DNA of 20,756 nt from JBBDJG01 sp040880005 (GTDB lineage: Bacteria > Actinomycetota > Thermoleophilia > Solirubrobacterales > JBBDJG01): NCBI GenBank assembly GCA_040880005.1, contig JBBDJG010000021.1, positions 1-20,756 on the forward strand. Reading direction: 5' to 3'. Below the pieces are notes generated by a model. The model worked only from the letters and a program-made list of their open reading frames with translations. It had not been told where the DNA came from and did no database searches. Made by a program: the position numbers and the translations under genes. Shown here one piece after another: positions 6,866-14,469 of this stretch; the stretch's first letter is position 1, and each line of letters opens with the position of its first letter.

Positions 6866-7851
6866 CGCGACCGCGCGTGCAGCGCGCGCAGCTCGGCCAT
6901 GCCGTCATCGATCGTCCGGATGGGCGCGTAGCCAAGCTCGCTGCGAGCGCGAGTCGTATCGATCGTGCACTGCTGTGCGAGCAGCCAGTAAGCGAGTCGC
7001 GTGATCGGCGGCTCGCGCTTGATCCTCAAGGCTCTCCAGATGCCCTCCGAGATCGGCGTCACCACCCGTGCCACCGGGGCCGGAATGTTCGTCGCGGGGA
7101 CATCGACTCCCTGGGTCGCCAGCAACTCGGTGATGAACTCGCGGAACTCGACCGGCTCACCGTCGGTCACGAAGTAGACGCCGCCCGCGCGACCCCTCTC
7201 GGCCCCGAGCATCAAGCCTTCGACGGCGTTGTCCACATGCGTCGTCGCTGTCAGGTGCCGGCCGCCCCCGATCCACGCGAAGCGGCCCTTCTCGATCGAC
7301 TCGGTCAGCGCCGGAACGATCGTCGTGTCGCCCGGGCCCCACACGAGCCTTGGGCGCACGACCACAGTTTCGAAGCCTTCGCGGCTGGCATCGCGGACCG
7401 CCTGCTCGGCCATGGCCTTGGTGGCCGGGTAGGAGGCCTTCGAGTCGGGTCGCAGCGGTGTGCTCTCATCGACGTCGATCAACGGCTTGCCGGCGAGCAG
7501 TGCGGCCTCGGTGCCGACGTGGACGAAGCGTCGCACGCCACCGGCGGCGCAGGCCTGCAGCGCGTTGCGCGTGCCATCGACGTTGCCGCGCACGAACTCG
7601 GCGCGCGGTCCCCACTCGCCCAGGTGCGCAGCAGCGTGGAACGCGACATCGGCTCCGCGTGCCGCGTCGGTCATCGCTGCTACGTCGGCCAGATCGCCAC
7701 TCGCGGGCTGCGCACCAAGCTCGTTCACGATCGTCGCCGGCCCCGGTGAGCGCGCCAGCGCACGCACGCTCCAGCCGTCCGAGAGCAGGCGGCGGATCAG
7801 CCGGCCGCCGACGAAGCCGGAGCCGCCGGTCACGAACGCGGTGCGACTCAC
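6862..7851 (-). CDS. Extended SDR / 3-beta-hydroxysteroid dehydrogenase-like NAD(P) oxidoreductase
   Basis: The 329-residue extended SDR starts SRTAFVTGGSGFVGG, giving the TGGxGFxG dinucleotide-binding motif (G9, G12, G15). The catalytic pair is intact in YPATK (Y141, K145), followed by VVVRPRLVWGPGD, and a C-terminal domain ending RSELGYAPIRTIDDG. The family includes sterol and sugar-nucleotide dehydrogenases and dihydroflavonol-type reductases; the real substrate cannot be told. Tandem GTG codons at 7854 and 7851 are possible starts; 7851 is favoured because AAGG lies 5 nt before it. Longer in-frame extensions upstream look non-coding. It is convergent with the atypical SDR, their stop codons sharing the TTAG at 6862-6865, and divergent from tig. 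Confidence 0.87.
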   Translation of the reverse strand: MSRTAFVTGGSGFVGGRLIRRLLSDGWSVRALARSPGPATIVNELGAQPASGDLADVAAMTDAARGADVAFHAAAHLGEWGPRAEFVRGNVDGTRNALQACAAGGVRRFVHVGTEAALLAGKPLIDVDESTPLRPDSKASYPATKAMAEQAVRDASREGFETVVVRPRLVWGPGDTTIVPALTESIEKGRFAWIGGGRHLTATTHVDNAVEGLMLGAERGRAGGVYFVTDGEPVEFREFITELLATQGVDVPATNIPAPVARVVTPISEGIWRALRIKREPPITRLAYWLLAQQCTIDTTRARSELGYAPIRTIDDGMAELRALHARSR

Positions 7852-8029
7852 CACGGCCTTACCATGGGCTCCGACCGCGCAAGCGCGCGGCCCAATAGTG
7901 GCCGGTCGCAGCACCGATGTCGATCGTGAACGCGATCAACCGGCCCGCGGACCCCGTCACAAAGCTCGTCGCGAGGCGGCGCAGACTATCCTTCATCGCC
8001 CCCGGCAGGCTATCGCTGGGCTCTCTCCC

Positions 8030-9436
8030 ATGTCCGTTACGACCAGCGTCACAGAGATTTCGCCTGAGCGCGTGCGCCTCGACGCCGAGGTTCCCGGCGA
8101 CGAGGTCGAGTCGCGCCTGCAGCGAGCCGCCACGGCACTCGGTCGCGAGATGCGCGTGCCGGGTTTTCGCCAGGGCAAGGTTCCCGCTGCGATGGTGATC
8201 CAGCGCGTTGGACGAGAAGCGGTGCTCGAACAGGCGCTGCGCGACTCGCTGCCGGAGTGGTACGAAGAGGCGATTCTGCGTTCCGGCGTCAGCACGGTGG
8301 GTGACCCCAAGCTGAGCGTTGACGACCTGCCGTCGGCGGGTCAGTCGCTGAGTTTCTCGATCGAGGTCGCGGTCACTCCGACGGCGAAGCTCGGCAAGTA
8401 CGAGGGGCTCGAGGTCGGCAGACGCGAGCCGGAGATTCCCGCCGACGTGATCGACCACGAGATTCAGCACCTGCGTGAGGCGCTTGCGAAGCTGGAGTCG
8501 GTCGATCGCAAGGCGCAGGAGGGTGACTTCCTCGTGATGGACTTCCTCGGCAAGGTCGACGGCGAGCCGTTCGAGGGCGGCGAGGCGCGCGACTTCCTGC
8601 TCGAGCTGGGCGGCGGGCAGCTCGTGGAGGGCTTCGAGGAGCAGCTCGTCGGGGCCGGCGCGAGCGAGTCACGGTCGGTGGAGGTCGATTTCCCCGACGA
8701 CTATCGTGCCGAGGATCTGCGCGGAAAGCATGCGACCTTCGAGATCGACGTCAAGGACGTCAAGGAGCGGGAGCTGCCCGAGCTGGACGATGACTTCGCC
8801 GCCGAGGCGAGCGAGTTCGACACGCTCGACGAGCTGCGCGCCGACGTCGAAAGCAAGATGCGCGCGGCGCAGGAGCGCTCGATCGAGGACGAGTTTCGTG
8901 GGGCGGCGGTGGACGCGGCGGTCGAGCAGGCGTCGATGAGCCTCTCCAAAGAGTTGGTGGAGGCGCGCGCGCAGGAGATGTGGGAGCGCACCGAACGGGC
9001 GCTGGCGCGCCAGGGCATCGACCCCGAGACGTATCTGAAGGCCTCGGGAAAGACGCGAGAGCAGATCCTCGAGGACGCGCGCGAGGACGCCGAACGCACG
9101 CTCGCTCGCGAGAGCGTCTTGGAGGCGGTGGCGGAGGCGGAGTCGATCGAGGTCTCCGATCAAGAGCTGCTGGATGCCCTCGAAGAAGCCGCCCGAACGG
9201 AAGGGGCCGAGCCGAGCGAGGTGCTCGAGCGCTTGCGATCCTCGGGACGGGATCTAGCGATACGTCGTGACTTGCAGCTACGCAGGGCGGTTGACGTCCT
9301 GGCAGCCGCCGCGAAGCCGATCCCGCTCGAGACGGCCAAGGCACGCGAGCAGATCTGGACGCCTGAGAAGGAAGCCGACCAGGGCTCGGGTCAGCTCTGG
9401 ACGCCGGGCAGCGACGAGCCGACGGCCACGTCCTAG
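8030..9436 (+). CDS. tig: Trigger factor (ribosome-associated chaperone and peptidyl-prolyl isomerase)
   Basis: The 468-residue product has the three trigger factor domains. The N-terminal ribosome-binding domain carries the signature GFRQGKVP (residues 45-52) that docks near the ribosome exit tunnel. An FKBP-type PPIase domain follows (about 160-245, with GDFLVMDFLGKVDGEPF and a GGGQLVEGFE loop). A long helical C-terminal chaperone domain follows that. The last 30 residues are an acidic tail holding two WTP motifs (W443-P445 and W457-P459). ATG at 8030 gives the expected N-terminus TSVTEISPERVRLDAEVP. No Shine-Dalgarno site is seen; TATCCT at 7987-7992 is a weak -10 candidate. It lies upstream of clpP and clpX, as in many bacteria, but a GMC oxidoreductase gene intervenes. 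Confidence 0.97.
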   Translation: MSVTTSVTEISPERVRLDAEVPGDEVESRLQRAATALGREMRVPGFRQGKVPAAMVIQRVGREAVLEQALRDSLPEWYEEAILRSGVSTVGDPKLSVDDLPSAGQSLSFSIEVAVTPTAKLGKYEGLEVGRREPEIPADVIDHEIQHLREALAKLESVDRKAQEGDFLVMDFLGKVDGEPFEGGEARDFLLELGGGQLVEGFEEQLVGAGASESRSVEVDFPDDYRAEDLRGKHATFEIDVKDVKERELPELDDDFAAEASEFDTLDELRADVESKMRAAQERSIEDEFRGAAVDAAVEQASMSLSKELVEARAQEMWERTERALARQGIDPETYLKASGKTREQILEDAREDAERTLARESVLEAVAEAESIEVSDQELLDALEEAARTEGAEPSEVLERLRSSGRDLAIRRDLQLRRAVDVLAAAAKPIPLETAKAREQIWTPEKEADQGSGQLWTPGSDEPTATS

Positions 9437-9450
9437 TGGGGGTCCACTAG
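9433..9450. other. Hairpin at the tig stop codon
   Basis: CTAGTGG-GGGT-CCACTAG is a perfect 7-bp stem with a 4-nt loop, starting one base before the tig stop and ending 4 nt before the GTG of the next gene. There is no T-run, so it is not a classical terminator. It could slow ribosomes or act in processing or partial termination. Confidence 0.45.
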
Positions 9451-9454
9451 CTCC

Positions 9455-11356
9455 GTGCCGGCGTTGCGTCCGCGAGAGCAGGGCGTGCTGCGGGCGTTCG
9501 CGCAGGCGCTGCTTCCGCCGGGCGGGCCGTTGCCCGGCGCCGAGGTCGAGGGCGGCGTGGCGGTCATCGGCGTGCTCGACGGCGTTGCCGGCCGCGCGAG
9601 CCCCCGTACGCGCCTTGCGCTGCGGCTGGGCTTGAACGCGCTCGAGTGGTCGACGTTCCCGCGCCGTTTCTCGAAGCTGCCGCTGGAGGCGCGCACGACC
9701 CACCTGCGCAAGCTGGGAGCGCGCCGCTCGGGACTGTGGCGCGAGCTGTTCAGCTCGCTCAAGAGCCTGGTCTCGCTTGCCTACGCGAATCACGCGGACG
9801 TGCGGCGCAGCGTGGGCGTGCGGGTGGGCTGCGAGAGCGCCGGTGTCGATGCGCCCAACTCCGGCGTTGCGGCGCTGTGCGCGGAAGACATGCAGGTGCC
9901 CACCGGCTCCGAGAGCTGCGACGTGGTGATCGTCGGCTCGGGCGCGGGTGGCGCGGCGGTCGCGCGCGTTGTCGCGGAAGCCGGCCTGTCGGTGATCGTG
10001 CTCGAGGAGGGCGCCTACTACGACGCTGCGAGCTACTCGACCGACACGTTCGACGCGACCGCGACGCTGTACCGCGACGGCGGATCGACGGTGTGCGAGG
10101 GGCAGCCCACGATTCCGTTGCCGATCGGTCGCTGCGTGGGCGGCACAACCGTGATCAACTCGGGCACCTGCCTGCGCACGCCGCCGGACGTGCTCGCGAG
10201 CTGGCGCGACGAGCTGGGCATCGAGTGGGCCACCGACCTCGACCGTGAGTTCGAGCAGCTCGAGCGTGATCTCAACGTAAAGCCGGTCGATCCGGCGCGT
10301 GCGGGGCGCAACGCGGAGCTTTGCCGCGCCGGCGCCGAGGCACTCGGAGCGTCGAACGGCCCGATCACGCGCAACGCCGGCGACGTCGTGTGTTGCGGGA
10401 CCTGCCCCACCGGCTGCGCGATCGACGCCAAGCAGGCGATGCACGTATCCGAGTTGCCGCGCGCCGTTGCGGCCGGGGCGCGGATTCGCGCAGGGGCCCG
10501 GGTCGAGCGGATTCTCTTCGACGGACACCGTGCGGTCGGAGTACGCGCTGCCACCGATCGCGGCTCCTACGAGGTCCGTTCGCGCGCGGTGGTGCTGGCG
10601 GCCGGCGCGGTCGGCACTCCGCAGCTGCTGATCTCACAGGGTGTCTCGGACCTGTCTGGGCAGATCGGTCGCAACCTTCGCATCCATCCGGCCTGCTGGG
10701 TCGGGGGCATCTTCGACGAGGAAGTGCGCGGATGGGACGGAGTCATGCAGAGCTGGTACGTGGACGAGTGGCGCGACCGCGGCCTGTTCATGGAGGCGAC
10801 CTTCACACCCTTGATGTTCGGGGTCCACTGGATGCCGGGCGTCGGCGAGGACTTCAAGCGGCGCATCGAGGACTACGGGAACCTTGCGATCGTCGGCGTG
10901 CACCTGTCGGACCACGGCTCGCGCGGTCGCGTGGCGGTCGGTCGATCGGGCCATGCACAGATCAGCTACCGGCTCGACCCTGCGGACGCGCGTGAGATCC
11001 AGTTCGGAATCGCTCGCGCCGCTGAGATGCAGCTCGCGGCCGGTGCGACCGAGGTCCATCCTCAGATCGCCGGCGTCGGCCCGATCTCGTCGCGGCGCGA
11101 GCTGCGTGCGATCGAAGACGCCCAAGTGCGACCGGCCCAGCTACGACTCGACGCCTTCCATCCGATGGGCACGGCGCGCATGGGGGCCGATCGAGCGACC
11201 TCGGTGGTCGCGCCGAGCGGCGAGTCGCACGAGCTGGAGGGTCTCTACATCGCTGACGCGTCGATTCTGCCGAGCTCGCTGGGGGTCAACCCGATGATCA
11301 CGATCATGGCCTGCGCGCGCAGGATCGCCGCCGGCCTGGTGGAGCGACTCGGCTGA
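9455..11356 (+). CDS. GMC-family FAD-dependent oxidoreductase with N-terminal helical domain
   Basis: This 633-residue flavoprotein belongs to the glucose-methanol-choline family. An Arg/Leu-rich N-terminal region (1-145) resembles the small helical domain found before GMC domains in long-chain alcohol oxidases and gluconate dehydrogenase partners. The FAD-binding motif is GSGAGG (161-166), with EEGAYYD soon after. The catalytic end has HPMGTARMG (from H569) and GVNPMITIMA (N612), and the late FAD motif LYIADASILPSSLG. A Cys cluster at C313, C314, C317 and C321 (CCGTCPTGC) is unusual for simple GMC oxidases and recalls the Cys-rich segment of related alcohol oxidase/dehydrogenase proteins. 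A likely reaction is oxidation of a primary or sterol-type alcohol, with the electron acceptor unknown. No signal peptide is seen. It begins 18 nt after the tig stop, so co-transcription is likely. Confidence 0.85.
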   Translation: MPALRPREQGVLRAFAQALLPPGGPLPGAEVEGGVAVIGVLDGVAGRASPRTRLALRLGLNALEWSTFPRRFSKLPLEARTTHLRKLGARRSGLWRELFSSLKSLVSLAYANHADVRRSVGVRVGCESAGVDAPNSGVAALCAEDMQVPTGSESCDVVIVGSGAGGAAVARVVAEAGLSVIVLEEGAYYDAASYSTDTFDATATLYRDGGSTVCEGQPTIPLPIGRCVGGTTVINSGTCLRTPPDVLASWRDELGIEWATDLDREFEQLERDLNVKPVDPARAGRNAELCRAGAEALGASNGPITRNAGDVVCCGTCPTGCAIDAKQAMHVSELPRAVAAGARIRAGARVERILFDGHRAVGVRAATDRGSYEVRSRAVVLAAGAVGTPQLLISQGVSDLSGQIGRNLRIHPACWVGGIFDEEVRGWDGVMQSWYVDEWRDRGLFMEATFTPLMFGVHWMPGVGEDFKRRIEDYGNLAIVGVHLSDHGSRGRVAVGRSGHAQISYRLDPADAREIQFGIARAAEMQLAAGATEVHPQIAGVGPISSRRELRAIEDAQVRPAQLRLDAFHPMGTARMGADRATSVVAPSGESHELEGLYIADASILPSSLGVNPMITIMACARRIAAGLVERLG

Positions 11357-11425
11357 CGCTCGACGCCGACTGTGCGCGCCTCTGGAGAAAGGATTCGACC
11401 TCGGAAACCGGAAGATCCCCGTTGC

Positions 11426-11431
11426 TAGAAT
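11426..11431 (+). promoter_or_regulatory. Candidate -10 element (TAGAAT) of clpP
   Basis: TAGAAT matches the TATAAT consensus at five of six positions. It would give a leader of about 80 nt before clpP. The sequence 17 nt upstream (GGAAAC) is a poor -35 for a housekeeping sigma factor. The GMC-to-clpP gap (11357-11520) holds nothing else I can identify. Confidence 0.4.
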
Positions 11432-11520
11432 CGCGCGGCGCGCTGCTTGGAGGCTTAGGCGAGGCGGCGAAGCGGACCGTCAACCACTGACTGCCCGGCA
11501 AGATCGACAAGAAAGGCGAC

Positions 11521-12105
11521 ATGAGCCCACTGATCCCGATGGTCGTCGAGCAGACCTCCCGCGGGGAGCGCGCGTTCGACATCTATTCAAGGTTGCTCAA
11601 CGAGCGCATCGTGTTCCTCGGCACGCCGGTCACCGAGGACATCGCCAACTTGATCGTCGCCCAGCTGTTGCACCTGGAATCGCAGGACCCTGACAAGGAC
11701 ATCAGCCTCTACGTCAATTCGCCCGGCGGCAGCGTGTACGCGGGGCTTGCGATCTACGACACGATGCAGTTCATCAAGCCCGACGTGCAGACGATATGCG
11801 TTGGAGTTGCGATGAGCATGGGTGCCCTGCTGCTGGCAGGCGGAGCGAAGGAAAAGCGCATGGCGCTGCCGAACGCCAAGATCCTCATCCATCAGGTCTC
11901 GGGCGGGTTTTCCGGCCAGGCAGCCGACATCGAGATCCACGCTCGCGAGATCATCGACATTCGCAAGAAGCTCGATGAGATCATCGCCAAGCACACCGGC
12001 CAGCCGCTCGAGAAGGTCTCCCAAGACACCGATCGCGACTACTTCATGAGTGCCGAGGAGGCCAAGGAATACAACATCATCGACAAGGTGATCTCCGAGC
12101 ACTGA
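11521..12105 (+). CDS. clpP: ATP-dependent Clp protease proteolytic subunit ClpP
   Basis: The 194-residue serine peptidase forms the tetradecameric Clp chamber. The catalytic triad is complete: S99 in AMSMGA, H124 in LIHQ, and D173 in DTDRD. Other family signatures are RIVFLG, YVNSPGGSV and KRMALPNAKILIHQ. Length and N-terminus (PMVVEQTSRGERAFDIYSRL) are standard, including the propeptide-like start. The residue before the catalytic Ser is Met instead of the usual Ala. AAAGG lies 5 nt before ATG. clpX follows 169 bp downstream with its own promoter candidate. Only one clpP is present here, whereas many actinobacteria carry a clpP1-clpP2 tandem at this locus; a second copy could be elsewhere in the genome. 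Confidence 0.98.
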   Translation: MSPLIPMVVEQTSRGERAFDIYSRLLNERIVFLGTPVTEDIANLIVAQLLHLESQDPDKDISLYVNSPGGSVYAGLAIYDTMQFIKPDVQTICVGVAMSMGALLLAGGAKEKRMALPNAKILIHQVSGGFSGQAADIEIHAREIIDIRKKLDEIIAKHTGQPLEKVSQDTDRDYFMSAEEAKEYNIIDKVISEH

Positions 12106-12200
12106 CCGCGGCCTGGCCGTCCGTGGCGCCGGCAGGGCCTTGTCCATTCATGGTGTCCGCCCGAGGCAGGGGCGACGGCGGCCCCGTGGAAGAGAAGCGC

Positions 12201-12228
12201 TCGACAAACGGCACCGAAGCCGTACTCT
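12201..12228 (+). promoter_or_regulatory. Candidate clpX promoter (TCGACA - 16 nt - TACTCT)
   Basis: TCGACA at 12201-12206 matches TTGACA in five of six positions, and TACTCT at 12223-12228 is a fair -10, with a 16-nt spacer. Transcription would start near 12235, about 40 nt before the clpX ATG. It is the best two-box promoter in the window. The rest of the clpP-clpX gap (12106-12274) shows no gene. Confidence 0.5.
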
Positions 12229-12274
12229 GTAGAGAGGGTTCCGCAGCCCGGGCCCACCGTCGAACTGGCGACTC

Positions 12275-13594
12275 ATGACCCGACCGACTGACTCCAACGA
12301 ACAACTCCTTTGTAGCTTCTGCGGCAAGTCCCAGCGACAGGTTAAGAAGCTGATCGCCGGTCCCGGCGTCTACATCTGCGACGAATGCATCGATCTCTGC
12401 AACGAGATCATCGACGAGGAGCTGACGGCGGCGCCGACATTCGACGGCGAGAGCCTGCCGAAGCCGACCGAAATCTACGACGTTCTCAACGAGTACGTGG
12501 TTGGCCAGGAGCGAGCCAAGCGCACGCTCTCGGTGGCGGTCTACAACCACTACAAGCGCATCCAGATCGCGAGCCAGGACGAAGAAGGCGAGGTCGAGCT
12601 TCAGAAGTCGAACATCCTGCTGCTCGGTCCCACCGGCTGCGGCAAGACGTTGCTCGCCCAGACCCTGGCACGCATCCTCAACGTGCCGTTCGCGATCGCC
12701 GACGCGACCGCGCTGACCGAGGCGGGCTACGTCGGCGAGGACGTCGAGAACATCCTGCTGAAGTTGATCCAGGCGGCGGACTTCGACGTCAAGAAGGCGG
12801 AGACCGGCATCATCTACATCGACGAGGTCGACAAGATCGCGCGCAAGGCCGACAACCCGTCGATCACTCGCGACGTGTCAGGCGAAGGCGTGCAGCAAGC
12901 GCTGCTGAAAATCCTCGAGGGGACGCTTGCGTCCGTGCCCCCTCAGGGAGGGCGCAAGCATCCGCACCAGGAGTTCCTGACGATCGATACGACCAACATC
13001 CTGTTCATCTGCGGTGGTGCCTTTGCCGAGTTGGACAATGTGATCGAGCATCGGCTCGGCGGACAGGGAGTGGGCTTCGGCGCGGCGGTCGAGTCTCGCA
13101 AGAACAAGGACACCGGCGACTGGTTCGAGCAAGTGCTGCCCGAGGACCTGATGCACTACGGGTTGATCCCGGAGTTCATCGGCCGGCTGCCCGTGATCTC
13201 GGCGATCCACCAGCTCACGCGCGACGATTTGATCATGATCCTCGGAGAGCCGCGCAACGCACTCGTCAAGCAGTTCCAGCGCTTCTTCAGCTTCGATGGC
13301 ATCGAGCTGCATTTCGCCGAGGATGCGCTCGGCGCGATCGCCGATCGCGCGCTCGAGCGCGACACCGGCGCGCGCGGGCTGCGCTCGATCCTGGAGGACA
13401 TCCTGCTCGAGGTGCAGTTCGAGCTTCCCTCGCGCGGCGACGTCACCAAGTGCGCTGTGACCAAGGAGACCGTCGAGAAGAATCTCAAGCCGACACTCGT
13501 GACCGAGGCCGCCAAGGCGGCTCAGACGCAGCGCAAGCAGGCGGCCAAGGCCGCGGCCGAGGCCGAGCAACAACTCGGCGAGCGTTCGGCATAA
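12275..13594 (+). CDS. clpX: ATP-dependent Clp protease ATP-binding subunit ClpX
   Basis: The 439-residue AAA+ unfoldase feeds substrates to ClpP. It has the N-terminal C4 zinc-binding domain (C13, C16, C35, C38), Walker A GPTGCGKT (118-125), pore loop GYVG (151-154), Walker B with D183-E184 in IYIDEVDKI, and the ClpP-docking loop reading VGF (266-268) where many ClpX have IGF. GLIPEFIGRLPV with the sensor/arginine region is intact. The C-terminus carries an Ala/Lys/Gln-rich helical tail of about 30 residues (QTQRKQAAKAAAEAEQQL), slightly longer than in E. coli (424 residues). ATG at 12275 gives the standard N-terminus; no clear Shine-Dalgarno site precedes it. It works with the ClpP encoded just upstream. 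Confidence 0.98.
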   Translation: MTRPTDSNEQLLCSFCGKSQRQVKKLIAGPGVYICDECIDLCNEIIDEELTAAPTFDGESLPKPTEIYDVLNEYVVGQERAKRTLSVAVYNHYKRIQIASQDEEGEVELQKSNILLLGPTGCGKTLLAQTLARILNVPFAIADATALTEAGYVGEDVENILLKLIQAADFDVKKAETGIIYIDEVDKIARKADNPSITRDVSGEGVQQALLKILEGTLASVPPQGGRKHPHQEFLTIDTTNILFICGGAFAELDNVIEHRLGGQGVGFGAAVESRKNKDTGDWFEQVLPEDLMHYGLIPEFIGRLPVISAIHQLTRDDLIMILGEPRNALVKQFQRFFSFDGIELHFAEDALGAIADRALERDTGARGLRSILEDILLEVQFELPSRGDVTKCAVTKETVEKNLKPTLVTEAAKAAQTQRKQAAKAAAEAEQQLGERSA

Positions 13595-13646
13595 CCCCGC
13601 GTTACCGATCGTCGCAAAGTTCGAGACACTCGCGTCCGGTTTCGGA

Positions 13647-14435
13647 TTGGCCGAGGCGCCTCGCTGGGACGGTGATGGCGGCGTGTACTTCTCCGACGTG
13701 CTCGGCGGTGGCGTGTACCGCTGGTCGCCGGCGGGGGTCGAGACGCTGCTGGCGAAGCGGCGCGGCGTCGGCGGGCTCGCGCTGTGCGCGGGCGGCGGTC
13801 TCGTGGTGTCGGGCCGGACCGTCGTACTCGCAAAGGACGGCGAGACGAGCGCGGTGCTGGAGCCGGACGAGGGCGTGACCGGCTTCAACGACATGGCGAC
13901 CGGTCCGGGTGGGCGGCTGTACGTGGGCGCGCTTCGTTTCCGGCCTTTCGCCGGCGAGGATCCGGTGCCGGGTGACGTCTGGCGGATCGACCCCGACGGC
14001 TCGGCGGAGCTGCTTTTCCGGGGGATCATGTGGCCGAACGGGATCGGAGTGTCACCGGATGGCGGCACGTTGTACTGCTGCGATTACTCGACCGGCACGC
14101 TGATCGCGCACGACCTCGACCAGCGCGGCAACACGTCTGCCTGGCGCCTGCTCGCTGCGAGCGACTCCGGGGAAGCCGACGGCCTCGCGATCGACGCCGA
14201 GGGCGGCATCTGGGTCGCGACCGGCAACGGCGCGAGCCTGATTCGCTTCGATGCCGGCGGGTCGTTGTGCGAGATCCTCGAGGTGCCGGCTCCGTTCGTT
14301 TCGGCGCTGTGCTTCGGCGGCCCCGACATGTCGGAGCTATACGTGACCACGATGGGTGGCGACAACGGTGGCTCGCTGTTGCGAACCTCGAGTCCGGTGC
14401 CGGGCCTTCGGATGGCCGCGTGTGCGCTGGGCTGA
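13647..14435 (+). CDS. SMP-30/gluconolactonase-like beta-propeller hydrolase
   Basis: The product is a six-blade SMP-30/LRE-type propeller. Numbered from TTG 13647, likely divalent-metal ligands are E3 (AEAPRW), N131 (WPNGIGVSPDG) and D178 (ADGLAIDAEGG), with N81 in GFNDM as the substrate-side Asn. Members hydrolyse sugar lactones or similar esters. The start is a problem: homologous sequence continues upstream (KFETLASGFG, from 13617), yet I find no in-frame ATG, GTG or TTG there. The TTG at 13647 would place the first metal ligand at residue 3 and lose part of the first blade. An ATC at 13608, just after the clpX stop, is a possible non-canonical start. The gene follows clpX within at most about 50 bp, so it is probably co-transcribed. 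Substrate unknown. Confidence 0.82.
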   Translation: MAEAPRWDGDGGVYFSDVLGGGVYRWSPAGVETLLAKRRGVGGLALCAGGGLVVSGRTVVLAKDGETSAVLEPDEGVTGFNDMATGPGGRLYVGALRFRPFAGEDPVPGDVWRIDPDGSAELLFRGIMWPNGIGVSPDGGTLYCCDYSTGTLIAHDLDQRGNTSAWRLLAASDSGEADGLAIDAEGGIWVATGNGASLIRFDAGGSLCEILEVPAPFVSALCFGGPDMSELYVTTMGGDNGGSLLRTSSPVPGLRMAACALG

Positions 14436-14452
14436 CGTTGGCGGCGCGCCAC

Positions 14453-14458
14453 TAAACT
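14453..14458 (+). promoter_or_regulatory. Candidate -10 element (TAAACT) of valS
   Basis: TAAACT lies 11 nt before the GTG at 14470, with no Shine-Dalgarno site. It suggests a short-leader or leaderless valS transcript, and leaves no room for a T-box riboswitch. Confidence 0.45.
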
Positions 14459-14469
14459 GCCGCCTCACC

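Noticed and set aside
7460..8029. Upstream extension of the trigger factor frame and a short frame at 7917-8198
   Set aside because: Both lie opposite the SDR gene or over the tig start in a different frame, with no recognisable domain.
12106..12274. Possible terminator or small RNA between clpP and clpX
   Set aside because: GGCC-rich inverted segments near 12110-12140 pair poorly and no T-run follows; only the promoter candidate near 12201-12228 is worth keeping.
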